Source: CAVALG01 sp045576295
GTDB lineage: Bacteria; Bacillota; Clostridia; Oscillospirales; Acutalibacteraceae
Assembly (NCBI GenBank): GCA_045576295.1
Contig: JAZNGF010000035.1
Coordinates: 1-64,000, forward strand
Reading direction: 5' to 3'
Length of the DNA: 64,000 nt
Both the position numbers and the translations under genes were made by a program. The notes under the pieces are model-generated. The model did no database searches. It saw nothing but the letters and a program-made list of their open reading frames with translations, and was not told where the DNA came from. The stretch's first letter is position 1; every line of letters begins with the position of its first letter. Shown here in pieces: positions 15,167 to 21,844 of the stretch.

Positions 15167-15697
15167 TTATCTGCAAAACGACTCCACATAATGGTCGAGC
15201 GAGTTTTTAATTACCTCGGCTGCTGCTTTCGCGCCGTTAACCTCGCCTGCCACTGTTTCTTTTTCTTCAAGCGCCTTATACACTGTGAAGAAGTGTATCA
15301 TTTCATTGAAAATATGGGGCGGCAAATCGGAAATATCCTTATATTTATTATAGGTTGGGTCGGCAAATGGAATCGCGATTATCTTTTCATCGTTGCGGCC
15401 GCCGTCAAGCATTGAAATATAACCAATTGGGTAGCAACGAACGAGTGTTAATGGCTCAAGAGACTCTGAACAGAGCACAAGCACATCAAGAGGGTCGTTA
15501 TCGTCGCCGTAAGAACGCGGAATAAAACCATAGTTTGCGGGGTAATGGGTTGATGTGTAAAGCACACGGTCAAGCATTATAAGGCCCGTTTCTTTATCGA
15601 GCTCATACTTCTTTTTGCTGCCCTTTGAGATTTCTACTACTGCAACAAAATCATTTGGGTTAATTCTTTTTGGGTCAATATCGTGCCAGATGTTCAT
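15167..15697 (-). CDS. ppa: Inorganic pyrophosphatase (family I)
   Basis: Hydrolyses pyrophosphate to phosphate and so drives nucleotide, nucleic acid and acyl-adenylate chemistry. The 176-residue length matches bacterial family I enzymes. Diagnostic parts: VVEISKGSKKKYELDKETG at the N terminus, YPANYGFIPRSYGDDNDPLD with the metal-binding Asp cluster (about 65-78), then DVLVL. A good ribosome binding site (AAAAAGGAGGGG) precedes the ATG. Stands alone with its own hairpin downstream. Confidence 0.95.
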   Translation of the reverse strand: MNIWHDIDPKRINPNDFVAVVEISKGSKKKYELDKETGLIMLDRVLYTSTHYPANYGFIPRSYGDDNDPLDVLVLCSESLEPLTLVRCYPIGYISMLDGGRNDEKIIAIPFADPTYNKYKDISDLPPHIFNEMIHFFTVYKALEEKETVAGEVNGAKAAAEVIKNSLDHYVESFCR

Positions 15698-15775
15698 AAA
15701 GGCCCCTCCTTTTTAACTAATTGTATCACAAGAAAATGTTTGTTACAAGAAAAATATGCCTGCAAACTTAATTAA

Positions 15776-16138
15776 TTATTGTTTCCCGCCTGTTAATTTA
15801 AAGCTAATATCTAACAGCCACTTGATTTTATCATCGTGAACTGTGCCGTCAAGCAGAACCGTTATCCAGTGGGTTTTGTTCATATGATAACCCCTAATTA
15901 TGCCCTTTTCTTGAAGCAGCGAGCCAATAAGCAACGGGTCGCACTTAAGGTTCACCACATTCACTGTGCCTTCGCCCGATAAGCCTAATTTCACTCTTGG
16001 CAGTTCCATTATAACGGCAAACCATTTCCTGCCTTTTTTGTGGCGGTAAACGGCAAAACTCGGGTATTTTTGCCACAAATGCTCAGCATTCGCGTTATAT
16101 ACACAAGAAATGTGCTTGTCTAAATCTTGGTGGTTCAT
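15776..16138 (-). CDS. MmcQ/YjbR family protein
   Basis: A 120-residue protein of the MmcQ/YjbR fold, which resembles the double-stranded-DNA-binding CyaY-like fold. The family pattern is visible: PSFAVYRHKKGRKWFAVIME, VVNLKCDPLLIGSLL, and the ending RGYHMNKTHWITVLLDGTV. Members are widespread small cytoplasmic proteins of uncertain function. It lies 27 nt after the PAS-domain gene on the same strand and may be cotranscribed. Confidence 0.88.
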   Translation of the reverse strand: MNHQDLDKHISCVYNANAEHLWQKYPSFAVYRHKKGRKWFAVIMELPRVKLGLSGEGTVNVVNLKCDPLLIGSLLQEKGIIRGYHMNKTHWITVLLDGTVHDDKIKWLLDISFKLTGGKQ

Positions 16139-16165
16139 TAAATCACCTTTTATTAGTTTTATATA

Positions 16166-16531
16166 TCAACCAAGCGGCTCATACAGCTTTTTAGTTTCGC
16201 GGTTCCTAAATTCGTGCTTTTCATAATAGCCTATAAGTTCGCCACCCGAATCGCGCAATGCAACCATATAAACATCCTTGTTTTCTTTATCATTGCGCGA
16301 AGTATACACTATGTTGTTATCTTTGCTTTCTTTGAACCAAGCAACAACTCTTTCAATCTTTTGGTTCGATTCTGCGTTATGGCACTGTAAAAGGCTCTTC
16401 CCTGTAAGGTCGGTATGATAGCGTTTTATTGATGCTATATTCATATAAACCACCGTGTGCGAAAGGTCGCATATTACAACGGGCGCTGTGTCGGCATCTA
16501 TTACACTTTTAAAAAACTGATTCAGGTTCAT
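16166..16531 (-). CDS. Stand-alone PAS domain protein
   Basis: A 121-residue protein that is almost entirely one PAS domain: DADTAPVVICDLSHTVVYMN (the entry strand), KRYHTDLTGKSLLQCHN and the closing VALRDSGGELIGYYEKHEF. No kinase, cyclase or DNA-binding domain is attached, so it may bind a small ligand and act through partners. AAGGAGAACC sits before the ATG. It lies between the MFS carrier and the MmcQ-like gene, all minus strand. Confidence 0.8.
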   Translation of the reverse strand: MNLNQFFKSVIDADTAPVVICDLSHTVVYMNIASIKRYHTDLTGKSLLQCHNAESNQKIERVVAWFKESKDNNIVYTSRNDKENKDVYMVALRDSGGELIGYYEKHEFRNRETKKLYEPLG

Positions 16532-16578
16532 AAAAAGGTTCTCCTTAAATAATCTTTGTTTATTTATATGCCCGAACC

Positions 16579-17763
16579 CTATTGGTTTGGTTTGCTATTT
16601 TTGATTATTCTGTTAAGCCTTTCTGACGATACAAGCATCAAAACCGCGAAAACGGCAAGAAACACGGGAAAAAGCGCCATTGAAATATGCTCTGCGGCCA
16701 GCCCGAAAAGCGGCGGCATAAAGGTAGTTCCACAATAGGCGCTTGCCATTTGTATGCCAACGAGTGACTGCGAGTTTTCCTTGCCGAAGTTTTCGGGGGT
16801 TGAATGAATAATGCAAGGGTAAACAGGAGCCGCGCCAAGCCCTATTACAACAAGCCCTGCAAGCGCTAAAGCGTTCGCGCTAACGGGCAATAAAATCATC
16901 AAAACGCCTATAAGCATCACAATTCCGCCTGCGCGAATCATAGTGCGGTCGCCAAATTTATCGGCAATAAACCCGTTTGCAAAACGGCCTGCGGTTTGCC
17001 CTAAAAAGAAAAGCGCGGCAAAACGTGCGGCAGTTTCGGCATCTACACCTCGGTGCTCAACCATATAACTGCTGGCCCAGAGCCACGCGATTCCCTCAAA
17101 TGCGCAAAACGCAAAAAACGCAATTAAAACGCTGGGAACACCCTTAATTTTAAGCGACTGCTTAATGGTTAGCGGGTTAGGTGTAACCTCTCCCGCATCT
17201 TCGGTTTTTGGGGCGCGCCAAACTTTAAGCGACATAAACATTATAAATGTTAAAACAATCTGAATAATCGCCACGCTTCTGTATCCCATATACCAGCCGT
17301 GATTGCCTGCAAGGCAATAGCCCATAATGTATGGGCTTATTGAAACACCAACGCCCCAAGAGGCATGAAGCCAGCTCATATGCCGCGAAGAATAATGAAG
17401 CGCAACAAAGTTATTAAGCGCCGCGTCAACCGCACCTGCCCCAAGGCCGTAAGGAACAGCCCACAAACACATAACCCAAAACGAATGCGACACCGAAAAC
17501 CCAAACAGCGCCACCGCAGTGCAGCCAATGCTGAGCGCCGTTACAAGCCCTGTTCCTAATTTTCTTGTTAGGCGGTCGGTAAACAGGCTTGATATTATGG
17601 TGCAGCCTGCAATAATCATGGATACAATCCCCGCCGAAGATAGTGGAACTTGGAGCTCTGCGTGCATAACGGGCCAACCTGCCCCAAGCAATGAATCGGG
17701 CAGGCCAAGGCTTATAAAAGCGATATAAATTATTGCAAGTAAAACCGAATACATTTGCATCAC
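16579..17763 (-). CDS. Major facilitator superfamily transporter
   Basis: A 394-residue carrier with twelve predicted membrane segments. MFS landmarks include DRLTRKLGTG in the first cytoplasmic loop and the second-half counterpart DKFGDRTMIRAGG. The N terminus (SLGLPDSLLGAGWPVM) and a conserved GLGAAPVYPCIIHSTPENFG resemble the FucP/glucose-galactose-type group of sugar or drug carriers, so a carbohydrate substrate is plausible but unproved. It is 48 nt from the PAS gene. Confidence 0.85.
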   Translation of the reverse strand: MMQMYSVLLAIIYIAFISLGLPDSLLGAGWPVMHAELQVPLSSAGIVSMIIAGCTIISSLFTDRLTRKLGTGLVTALSIGCTAVALFGFSVSHSFWVMCLWAVPYGLGAGAVDAALNNFVALHYSSRHMSWLHASWGVGVSISPYIMGYCLAGNHGWYMGYRSVAIIQIVLTFIMFMSLKVWRAPKTEDAGEVTPNPLTIKQSLKIKGVPSVLIAFFAFCAFEGIAWLWASSYMVEHRGVDAETAARFAALFFLGQTAGRFANGFIADKFGDRTMIRAGGIVMLIGVLMILLPVSANALALAGLVVIGLGAAPVYPCIIHSTPENFGKENSQSLVGIQMASAYCGTTFMPPLFGLAAEHISMALFPVFLAVFAVLMLVSSERLNRIIKNSKPNQ

Positions 17764-17914
17764 CCAATTACAAAGGTTTGAAAGTTATATGCATTTTACC
17801 GCCTCTCTCCCCCACTGTCAACCGAAATTTTAAGTTTTTATGGCGTTTTTTTAATGTTTTTAAACGGGTAAAATCACAAAAACAAAAACATTAATAAAAT
17901 CAGTAAAATTATGC

Positions 17915-17943
17915 TTGACATTACCCAAATAGGGTGCTATAAT
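17915..17943 (+). promoter_or_regulatory. Promoter of tRNA-Leu
   Basis: Consensus TTGACA and TATAAT with a 17-nt spacer, ending 27 nt before the mature tRNA. Confidence 0.9.
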
Positions 17944-17970
17944 GTTTAGGCGTTCAAAAAGAATATATCT

Positions 17971-18054
17971 GCGAGTGTGCTGGAATAGGCAGACAGGCAC
18001 GTTTGAGGGGCGTGTGTCTTCGACGTACGGGTTCAAGTCCCGTCACTCGCACCA
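17971..18054 (+). tRNA. tRNA-Leu (anticodon GAG)
   Basis: An 84-nt class II tRNA: acceptor GCGAGTG/CACTCGC, anticodon loop TTGAGGG flanked by CACGT/GCGTG (one wobble), variable arm GTCTTCGAC, T arm GGTTCAAGTCC and an encoded CCA end. Confidence 0.95.
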
Positions 18055-18055
18055 G

Positions 18056-18104
18056 TCGAGAACCTCGACACGCAAACGCGTAGTTGAGGTTCTTCTTTTT
18101 TTAG
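18056..18104 (+). terminator. Terminator of tRNA-Leu
   Basis: AGAACCTCGAC and GTTGAGGTTCT form a long stem around a GC-rich loop, then TCTTTTTTT. Confidence 0.9.
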
Positions 18105-18149
18105 ATTTTTCCTCGCGTCTTAAATCCGTTATGAACACTTGTCCCATTT

Positions 18150-18202
18150 AAAAAACCTTACAAACCGTTTGTTTATGCGGCTTGTGAGGTTTTCTTTTTG
18201 TT
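18150..18202 (+). terminator. Second terminator-like hairpin after tRNA-Leu
   Basis: AAAACCTTACAAACCG pairs with CGGCTTGTGAGGTTTT around ~10 nt, followed by CTTTTTG. No gene lies between it and the first terminator. It looks like the end of a lost gene or tRNA. Confidence 0.6.
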
Positions 18203-18232
18203 CAAAAGTGTTTATGTTCTTTACTTTGTTCT

Positions 18233-18319
18233 TTATTGTTCAGTGTTTTCAAGCAATCCTGCCATTAAATTCAATGCTTTTACATTAGATTTTTGTACTG
18301 CATGTGCATAAGCTAATAC
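18233..18319 (-). pseudogene. Decayed coding remnant
   Basis: On the minus strand 28 codons read VLAYAHAVQKSNVKALNLMA followed by GLLENTEQ and a stop, with stop codons immediately upstream. A second short piece (KIKYAGSQADNQKGIE) lies in a different frame at about 18350-18400. The composition looks protein-like rather than random, so the 270-nt gap between the tRNA-Leu terminators and the next promoter may hold the eroded end of a gene. No family was recognised. Confidence 0.3.
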
Positions 18320-18435
18320 TCAATTTCATTTTACTATTCATTCTATTCCTTTTTGATTATCAGCTTGACTTCCGGCGTATTTGATTTTAAATAACAATCG
18401 AAATCGTTAACCTTTTGCACATTTTTAAAATTATA

Positions 18436-18464
18436 TTGAACTTTTGCCTTTAAAGTGGTATACT
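18436..18464 (+). promoter_or_regulatory. Promoter of long-hairpin RNA, copy 1
   Basis: TTGAAC and TATACT with a 17-nt spacer. Seven nt past the -10 is 18471, the first base of the long base stem. Confidence 0.75.
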
Positions 18465-18470
18465 AACACT

Positions 18471-18685
18471 GCCAAACAAACTTAATAAACAGAAGCTGGG
18501 TATTTCCCCTTTGCGGGGGGTATTATGCTCTTTTTTGGTTATCTTATCGATATGAATTTGGTAAAAACGCAAATTCCATCGGTGGGATGATCGGGTTATG
18601 ATACCCCCATTCTGTTTGAGTTTGTTTGGCGACAATCGGGGTTTGCGTTTTTCGGTGCGTTCGACTTCGGTTGGCGCACTTTTTT
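18471..18685 (+). ncRNA. Long-hairpin attenuator RNA, copy 1
   Basis: First of three copies of one architecture. Base stem GCCAAACAAACT (18471-18482) with AGTTTGTTTGGC (18619-18630), extended by TGGGTAT/ATACCCC, with inner hairpins CCCC/GGGG and GAATTTG/CAAATTC. Then a 2-nt linker (GA), CAATCGGGG, and a terminator GTGCG...CGCAC with a cTTCGg loop and T6 ending at 18685. The GGGG-containing arm (18638-18647) can pair with 18658-18668 and so disrupt the terminator. Exactly 18 nt follow before the lipoprotein ATG. Confidence 0.75.
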
Positions 18686-18703
18686 GTTTTATGGGGTGTT
18701 TTT

Positions 18704-19159
18704 ATGACCGCAAAAAGACTAATGTTCTTGTTTTTATCCTTAACCATAATTTTATCTGCCTGCAAATATTCTAATAAAACGATTAGCGAAACCCCTGCCG
18801 AAGAGCCTGCATACGAAGTTTTTAAAATAAATATATATGCTGAATGTGTTTCAAACGATTCGGTAGGCAATGAATGGGTTCAAGAATACTTTATGGATGG
18901 GCAAAGAATTTATAGTGGGCACCAAATAACACTGCCGTTAAATGAGCCACCCGTTTTTAAAACCATAACCGCAACTATCGAAGAGGTTGACAAGTACCCC
19001 GATATATCATCAAAAGATATATCCTTTGAAATAAAAGACGGCAAAGAAAGCCACAAAACGGTGGTTGTTACCGAAGGCGATGGATGCCATAAAGGCCGCG
19101 AAGCAGTTTGGAATGTAAAGGTATCGGTTGAAAAATTGTTGAATGAAGAATTGCCATAA
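18704..19159 (+). CDS. Small lipoprotein behind RNA copy 1
   Basis: A 151-residue secreted lipoprotein of no recognised family. The signal peptide runs from MTAKRLMFLFLSLTIIL to the lipobox LSAC, with Cys near residue 21. The mature part is acidic, begins with a Thr/Glu/Pro-rich linker (ISETPAEEPAYEVF) and is probably beta-rich; GDGCHKGREAVW holds a second late Cys. The ATG at 18704 is chosen over upstream starts because the upstream part lies in the terminator hairpin and GGGGTG precedes 18704. It is probably controlled by the leader RNA. Confidence 0.75.
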   Translation: MTAKRLMFLFLSLTIILSACKYSNKTISETPAEEPAYEVFKINIYAECVSNDSVGNEWVQEYFMDGQRIYSGHQITLPLNEPPVFKTITATIEEVDKYPDISSKDISFEIKDGKESHKTVVVTEGDGCHKGREAVWNVKVSVEKLLNEELP

Positions 19160-19163
19160 ACTG

Positions 19164-19192
19164 TTGACTTGATATTTTTTATGTGGTATAAT
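19164..19192 (+). promoter_or_regulatory. Promoter of the pyr operon
   Basis: TTGACT and TATAAT with a 17-nt spacer, directly upstream of the PyrR-type leader. Confidence 0.85.
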
Positions 19193-19198
19193 GATCGG

Positions 19199-19326
19199 CG
19201 TGAAATGAACAAATAATAATCTTTAAGAACGGTACAGAGATGCCGGCAAGGTTAGCAATTTTGCGCAATATGTTTTTGCGCTCGTTTTGGTATGCACAGC
19301 CTTGCTTAAAGCAAGGCTTTTTTTGT
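19199..19326 (+). ncRNA. PyrR-binding attenuator leader of the pyr operon
   Basis: CTTTAAGAACGGTACAGAGA and TGCCGGCAAGG (19221-19252) match the PyrR binding loop (consensus CAGAGAGGCT..CAAGG). Downstream is a terminator, AGCCTTGC/GCAAGGCT around TTAAA, with T7 at 19318-19324. GCAAGG in the first element can pair with CCTTGC of the terminator, giving the antiterminator that PyrR-UMP blocks. The pyrR gene is not in this window. Confidence 0.88.
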
Positions 19327-19359
19327 GCCGTAAACATAGAAAGATAGAAAGGTGCAACA

Positions 19360-20619
19360 ATGAAAGCGATTTTTGAAGGCGGAAAGGTTTATATGGGCGG
19401 CAAGTTTTCATGTGCCCCCCTTTTTGTTGATGATAAAAAAGTATCTGAGCCGATTTCAGGCGGCAGTGTTGCTATTTATAATGTTAATAATTCTATTATT
19501 GTTCCCGGCTTTACAGATGTTCATGTTCATCTGCGTGAGCCGGGCTTTTCATATAAAGAAACAATCGAAAGCGGAACGCGCGCAGCCGCTGCCGGCGGCT
19601 ACACCACGGTTTGCTCTATGCCAAACCTGAACCCCGCACCTGACAGCGCTGAAGCTATAAAACAGCAGCTTAATGCAATAAAAAAAGGCGCCGCGATTAG
19701 GGTTTACCCCTACGCTTCGATAACCAAAGGGCTGAAAGGTGAGGCTCTTTCAGATATGGAAGAACTAGCCCCGCTTTGCATTGCCTTTACGGATGATGGC
19801 AAGGGCGTTCAAAAAAATGAAATGATGCTTGAAGCAATGAAAACCGCAAAAGCTTTAGGCAAAATGATAGTTGCCCACTGTGAAGACGAAAGCCTTTTAA
19901 TCGGTGGCTGTATACACGACGGCGAGTTTGCCCGCAAAAACGGTTTCCGCGGAATATCGAGCGAGAGCGAATGGCGCCAGGTTGAGCGCGACTTAGAGCT
20001 TGCTGCCGCCACAGGATGCAAATATCATGTTTGCCACATTTCGACGAAGGAAACGGTTGGACTTATACGCCAGGCTAAAAAATCAGGCGTTGACGTTACC
20101 TGCGAAACAGCGCCACATTACCTGATTCTTTGCGACCAAGACCTTAAAGACGAAGGCAGATTTAAAATGAACCCGCCCATTAGAAGTGAGGCTGACCGCG
20201 AAGCACTTGTTGAAGGACTGATTGACGGAACGATTGATATGATAGCAACCGATCACGCGCCACATTCGGCCGAAGAAAAGAGTAAAGGGCTTAAAGGCAG
20301 TTTAATGGGGGTTTCGGGGCTTGAATGCGCATTTGCGGCGGTTTACACAAACCTTGTTAAACCGGGTGTTTTACCGCTTGAAAGGCTGATTGATGCTATG
20401 AGCATTACCCCGCGCCGCCGATTTGGAATCCCAGGCGGCACCGAAATTGGCGACGACGCCGATTTCACGGTTATTAATTTAGATGAATCGTTCACCGTTC
20501 GCGGAGAAGATTTTATTTCAAAAGGAAAGTTCACCCCGTTTGAAGGGCGCAAATTTTATGGAAAAGTTAAGCTAACAGCAGTGAAAGGAGAAATAGTGTG
20601 GCAAGCCACACTACACTAA
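19360..20619 (+). CDS. pyrC: Dihydroorotase
   Basis: Third step of UMP synthesis: reversible cyclisation of carbamoyl aspartate to dihydroorotate. The 419-residue class I enzyme shows the metal ligands in DVHVHLREPGF (about 55), Asp/Thr-rich FTDDGKGVQ, HCEDESL, YHVCHISTKETV and ATDHAPHSAEEK (catalytic Asp). It is the first gene after the PyrR-type leader, ribosome binding site AGAAAGGTG. The next gene, carA, is separated by a 127-nt structured gap. Confidence 0.96.
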   Translation: MKAIFEGGKVYMGGKFSCAPLFVDDKKVSEPISGGSVAIYNVNNSIIVPGFTDVHVHLREPGFSYKETIESGTRAAAAGGYTTVCSMPNLNPAPDSAEAIKQQLNAIKKGAAIRVYPYASITKGLKGEALSDMEELAPLCIAFTDDGKGVQKNEMMLEAMKTAKALGKMIVAHCEDESLLIGGCIHDGEFARKNGFRGISSESEWRQVERDLELAAATGCKYHVCHISTKETVGLIRQAKKSGVDVTCETAPHYLILCDQDLKDEGRFKMNPPIRSEADREALVEGLIDGTIDMIATDHAPHSAEEKSKGLKGSLMGVSGLECAFAAVYTNLVKPGVLPLERLIDAMSITPRRRFGIPGGTEIGDDADFTVINLDESFTVRGEDFISKGKFTPFEGRKFYGKVKLTAVKGEIVWQATLH

Positions 20620-20746
20620 ATTTAAAAGCCGTGCCGTTCCTACCATTGTCGAACCACGGCACACGGCGAAAATCTCCAACGCGCCGCTAATGGAGATTTT
20701 TATGTGCCACATACATTGATATTTTAGCGGCAGATAGGAGATTAAT
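20620..20746 (+). promoter_or_regulatory. Switch-like leader between pyrC and carA
   Basis: Hairpin A: GCCGTGCCGT with ACGGCACACGGC (20628-20667, two-nt bulge). Hairpin B: AAAATCTCCA (20669-20678) with TGGAGATTTT (20691-20700), terminator-like. Alternative C: GCCGCTAA (20683-20690, in the loop of B) pairs perfectly with TTAGCGGC (20724-20731). AATCTCC (20671-20677) is also complementary to the carA ribosome binding site GGAGATT (20737-20743). B and C overlap only partly, so expression of carA and later genes may be switched here. No known riboswitch family was recognised. Confidence 0.6.
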
Positions 20747-21844
20747 ATGGCAGACAAAATAAACAGGAAATTAGTTTTAGAAGACGGCAGCGAATTCTAT
20801 GGCACAGGCTTTGGTGATATGGGAGAACGCGTTTTTGAAATCGTTTTCAACACCTCTATGGCAGGGTATCAAGAAATAGTATCCGACCCATCATACACAG
20901 GCCAGGGCCTTGTTATGACCTACCCGCTTATTGGCACATACGGCATAACCGACGACGACTTTGAAAGCAAAGATATAACAATAAGCGCGCTTATCGTTAG
21001 CGAATATAACGACACTCCTTCAAACTTCCGCTACACCAAAACACTATCGGAAACACTTGAAGAAAGCCACATCCCCGGCATTCAAGGGTTCGACACAAGG
21101 ATGTTAGCCAAAAAGATACGCGACAACGGAAGCTGCCGCGCAATTATAACCGATTCGTTCGTTAAAACAGAAGACGCCCTTGCAAAGATAGCCAAGGCAC
21201 CCCAAAACAACAACCTTGCCGAAAAGGTTAGCTGCAAAAAGCGCTGGTATTCAAGAACACCTAACCACAAGCTTAATGTGGTTGCGGTTGACTGCGGAAT
21301 TAAACTTAGCTTCATAAAAGCGCTCAACGCTGAGCACTGCAACGTTACAATAGTTCCCTTTGGCACCACTGCCGAAGAAATTGAACTTATGAAACCCGAT
21401 GGCGTGTTTATTTCAAACGGCCCCGGAAACCCGAAAGATGCCGCTGCGGTTTGCGAACTTATTAAAGGCATTCGCGGTAAATACCCAATCTTCGGCACAG
21501 GCCTTGGCCACCAGCTTATAGGGCTTGCCTTCGGCGGCGACACATTTAAACTAAAGCCCGGCCACCGCGGCAGCACCCACGCTGTTAAAAATGTTATAAC
21601 CGGCAAGTTTGATAACCCCGCGCAAAACCATGGCTACGCCGTAGATGAAGAATCACTTAAAGGCACCGGCCTTACAGTTACACACATAAACCTGTTTGAT
21701 AAAACGGTTGAAGGAATGATGAACGAAGAAGAACGCATTTACAGTGTTCAGTTCCACCCCGAAACCGCATCAGGCACAGGAGAAAGCTCACTTTTATTTA
21801 ACAAATTTATTAAAGCAATGATGGAGGCGAAGAAGAATGCCTAA
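20747..21844 (+). CDS. carA: Carbamoyl-phosphate synthase small subunit, glutaminase Cys absent
   Basis: Small subunit that normally hydrolyses glutamine and passes ammonia to CarB. The 365 residues have the N-terminal CarA domain (about 1-165) and a class I GATase domain (about 175-365) with SNGPGNPKDAAAV, NHGYAVD and VQFHPETASG (His337, Glu339). The nucleophile elbow, usually FGICLGHQ, reads FGTGLGHQ: Gly252 (GGC at 21500-21502) replaces Cys. The enzyme would then be expected to use free ammonia. The last 8 nt overlap carB. AGGAGATT is the ribosome binding site. Confidence 0.93.
   Translation: MADKINRKLVLEDGSEFYGTGFGDMGERVFEIVFNTSMAGYQEIVSDPSYTGQGLVMTYPLIGTYGITDDDFESKDITISALIVSEYNDTPSNFRYTKTLSETLEESHIPGIQGFDTRMLAKKIRDNGSCRAIITDSFVKTEDALAKIAKAPQNNNLAEKVSCKKRWYSRTPNHKLNVVAVDCGIKLSFIKALNAEHCNVTIVPFGTTAEEIELMKPDGVFISNGPGNPKDAAAVCELIKGIRGKYPIFGTGLGHQLIGLAFGGDTFKLKPGHRGSTHAVKNVITGKFDNPAQNHGYAVDEESLKGTGLTVTHINLFDKTVEGMMNEEERIYSVQFHPETASGTGESSLLFNKFIKAMMEAKKNA

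Noticed and set aside
17971..18054. Integrated element attached at tRNA-Leu
   Set aside because: No integrase and no direct repeat of the tRNA end were found downstream, so only a possible scar is reported.
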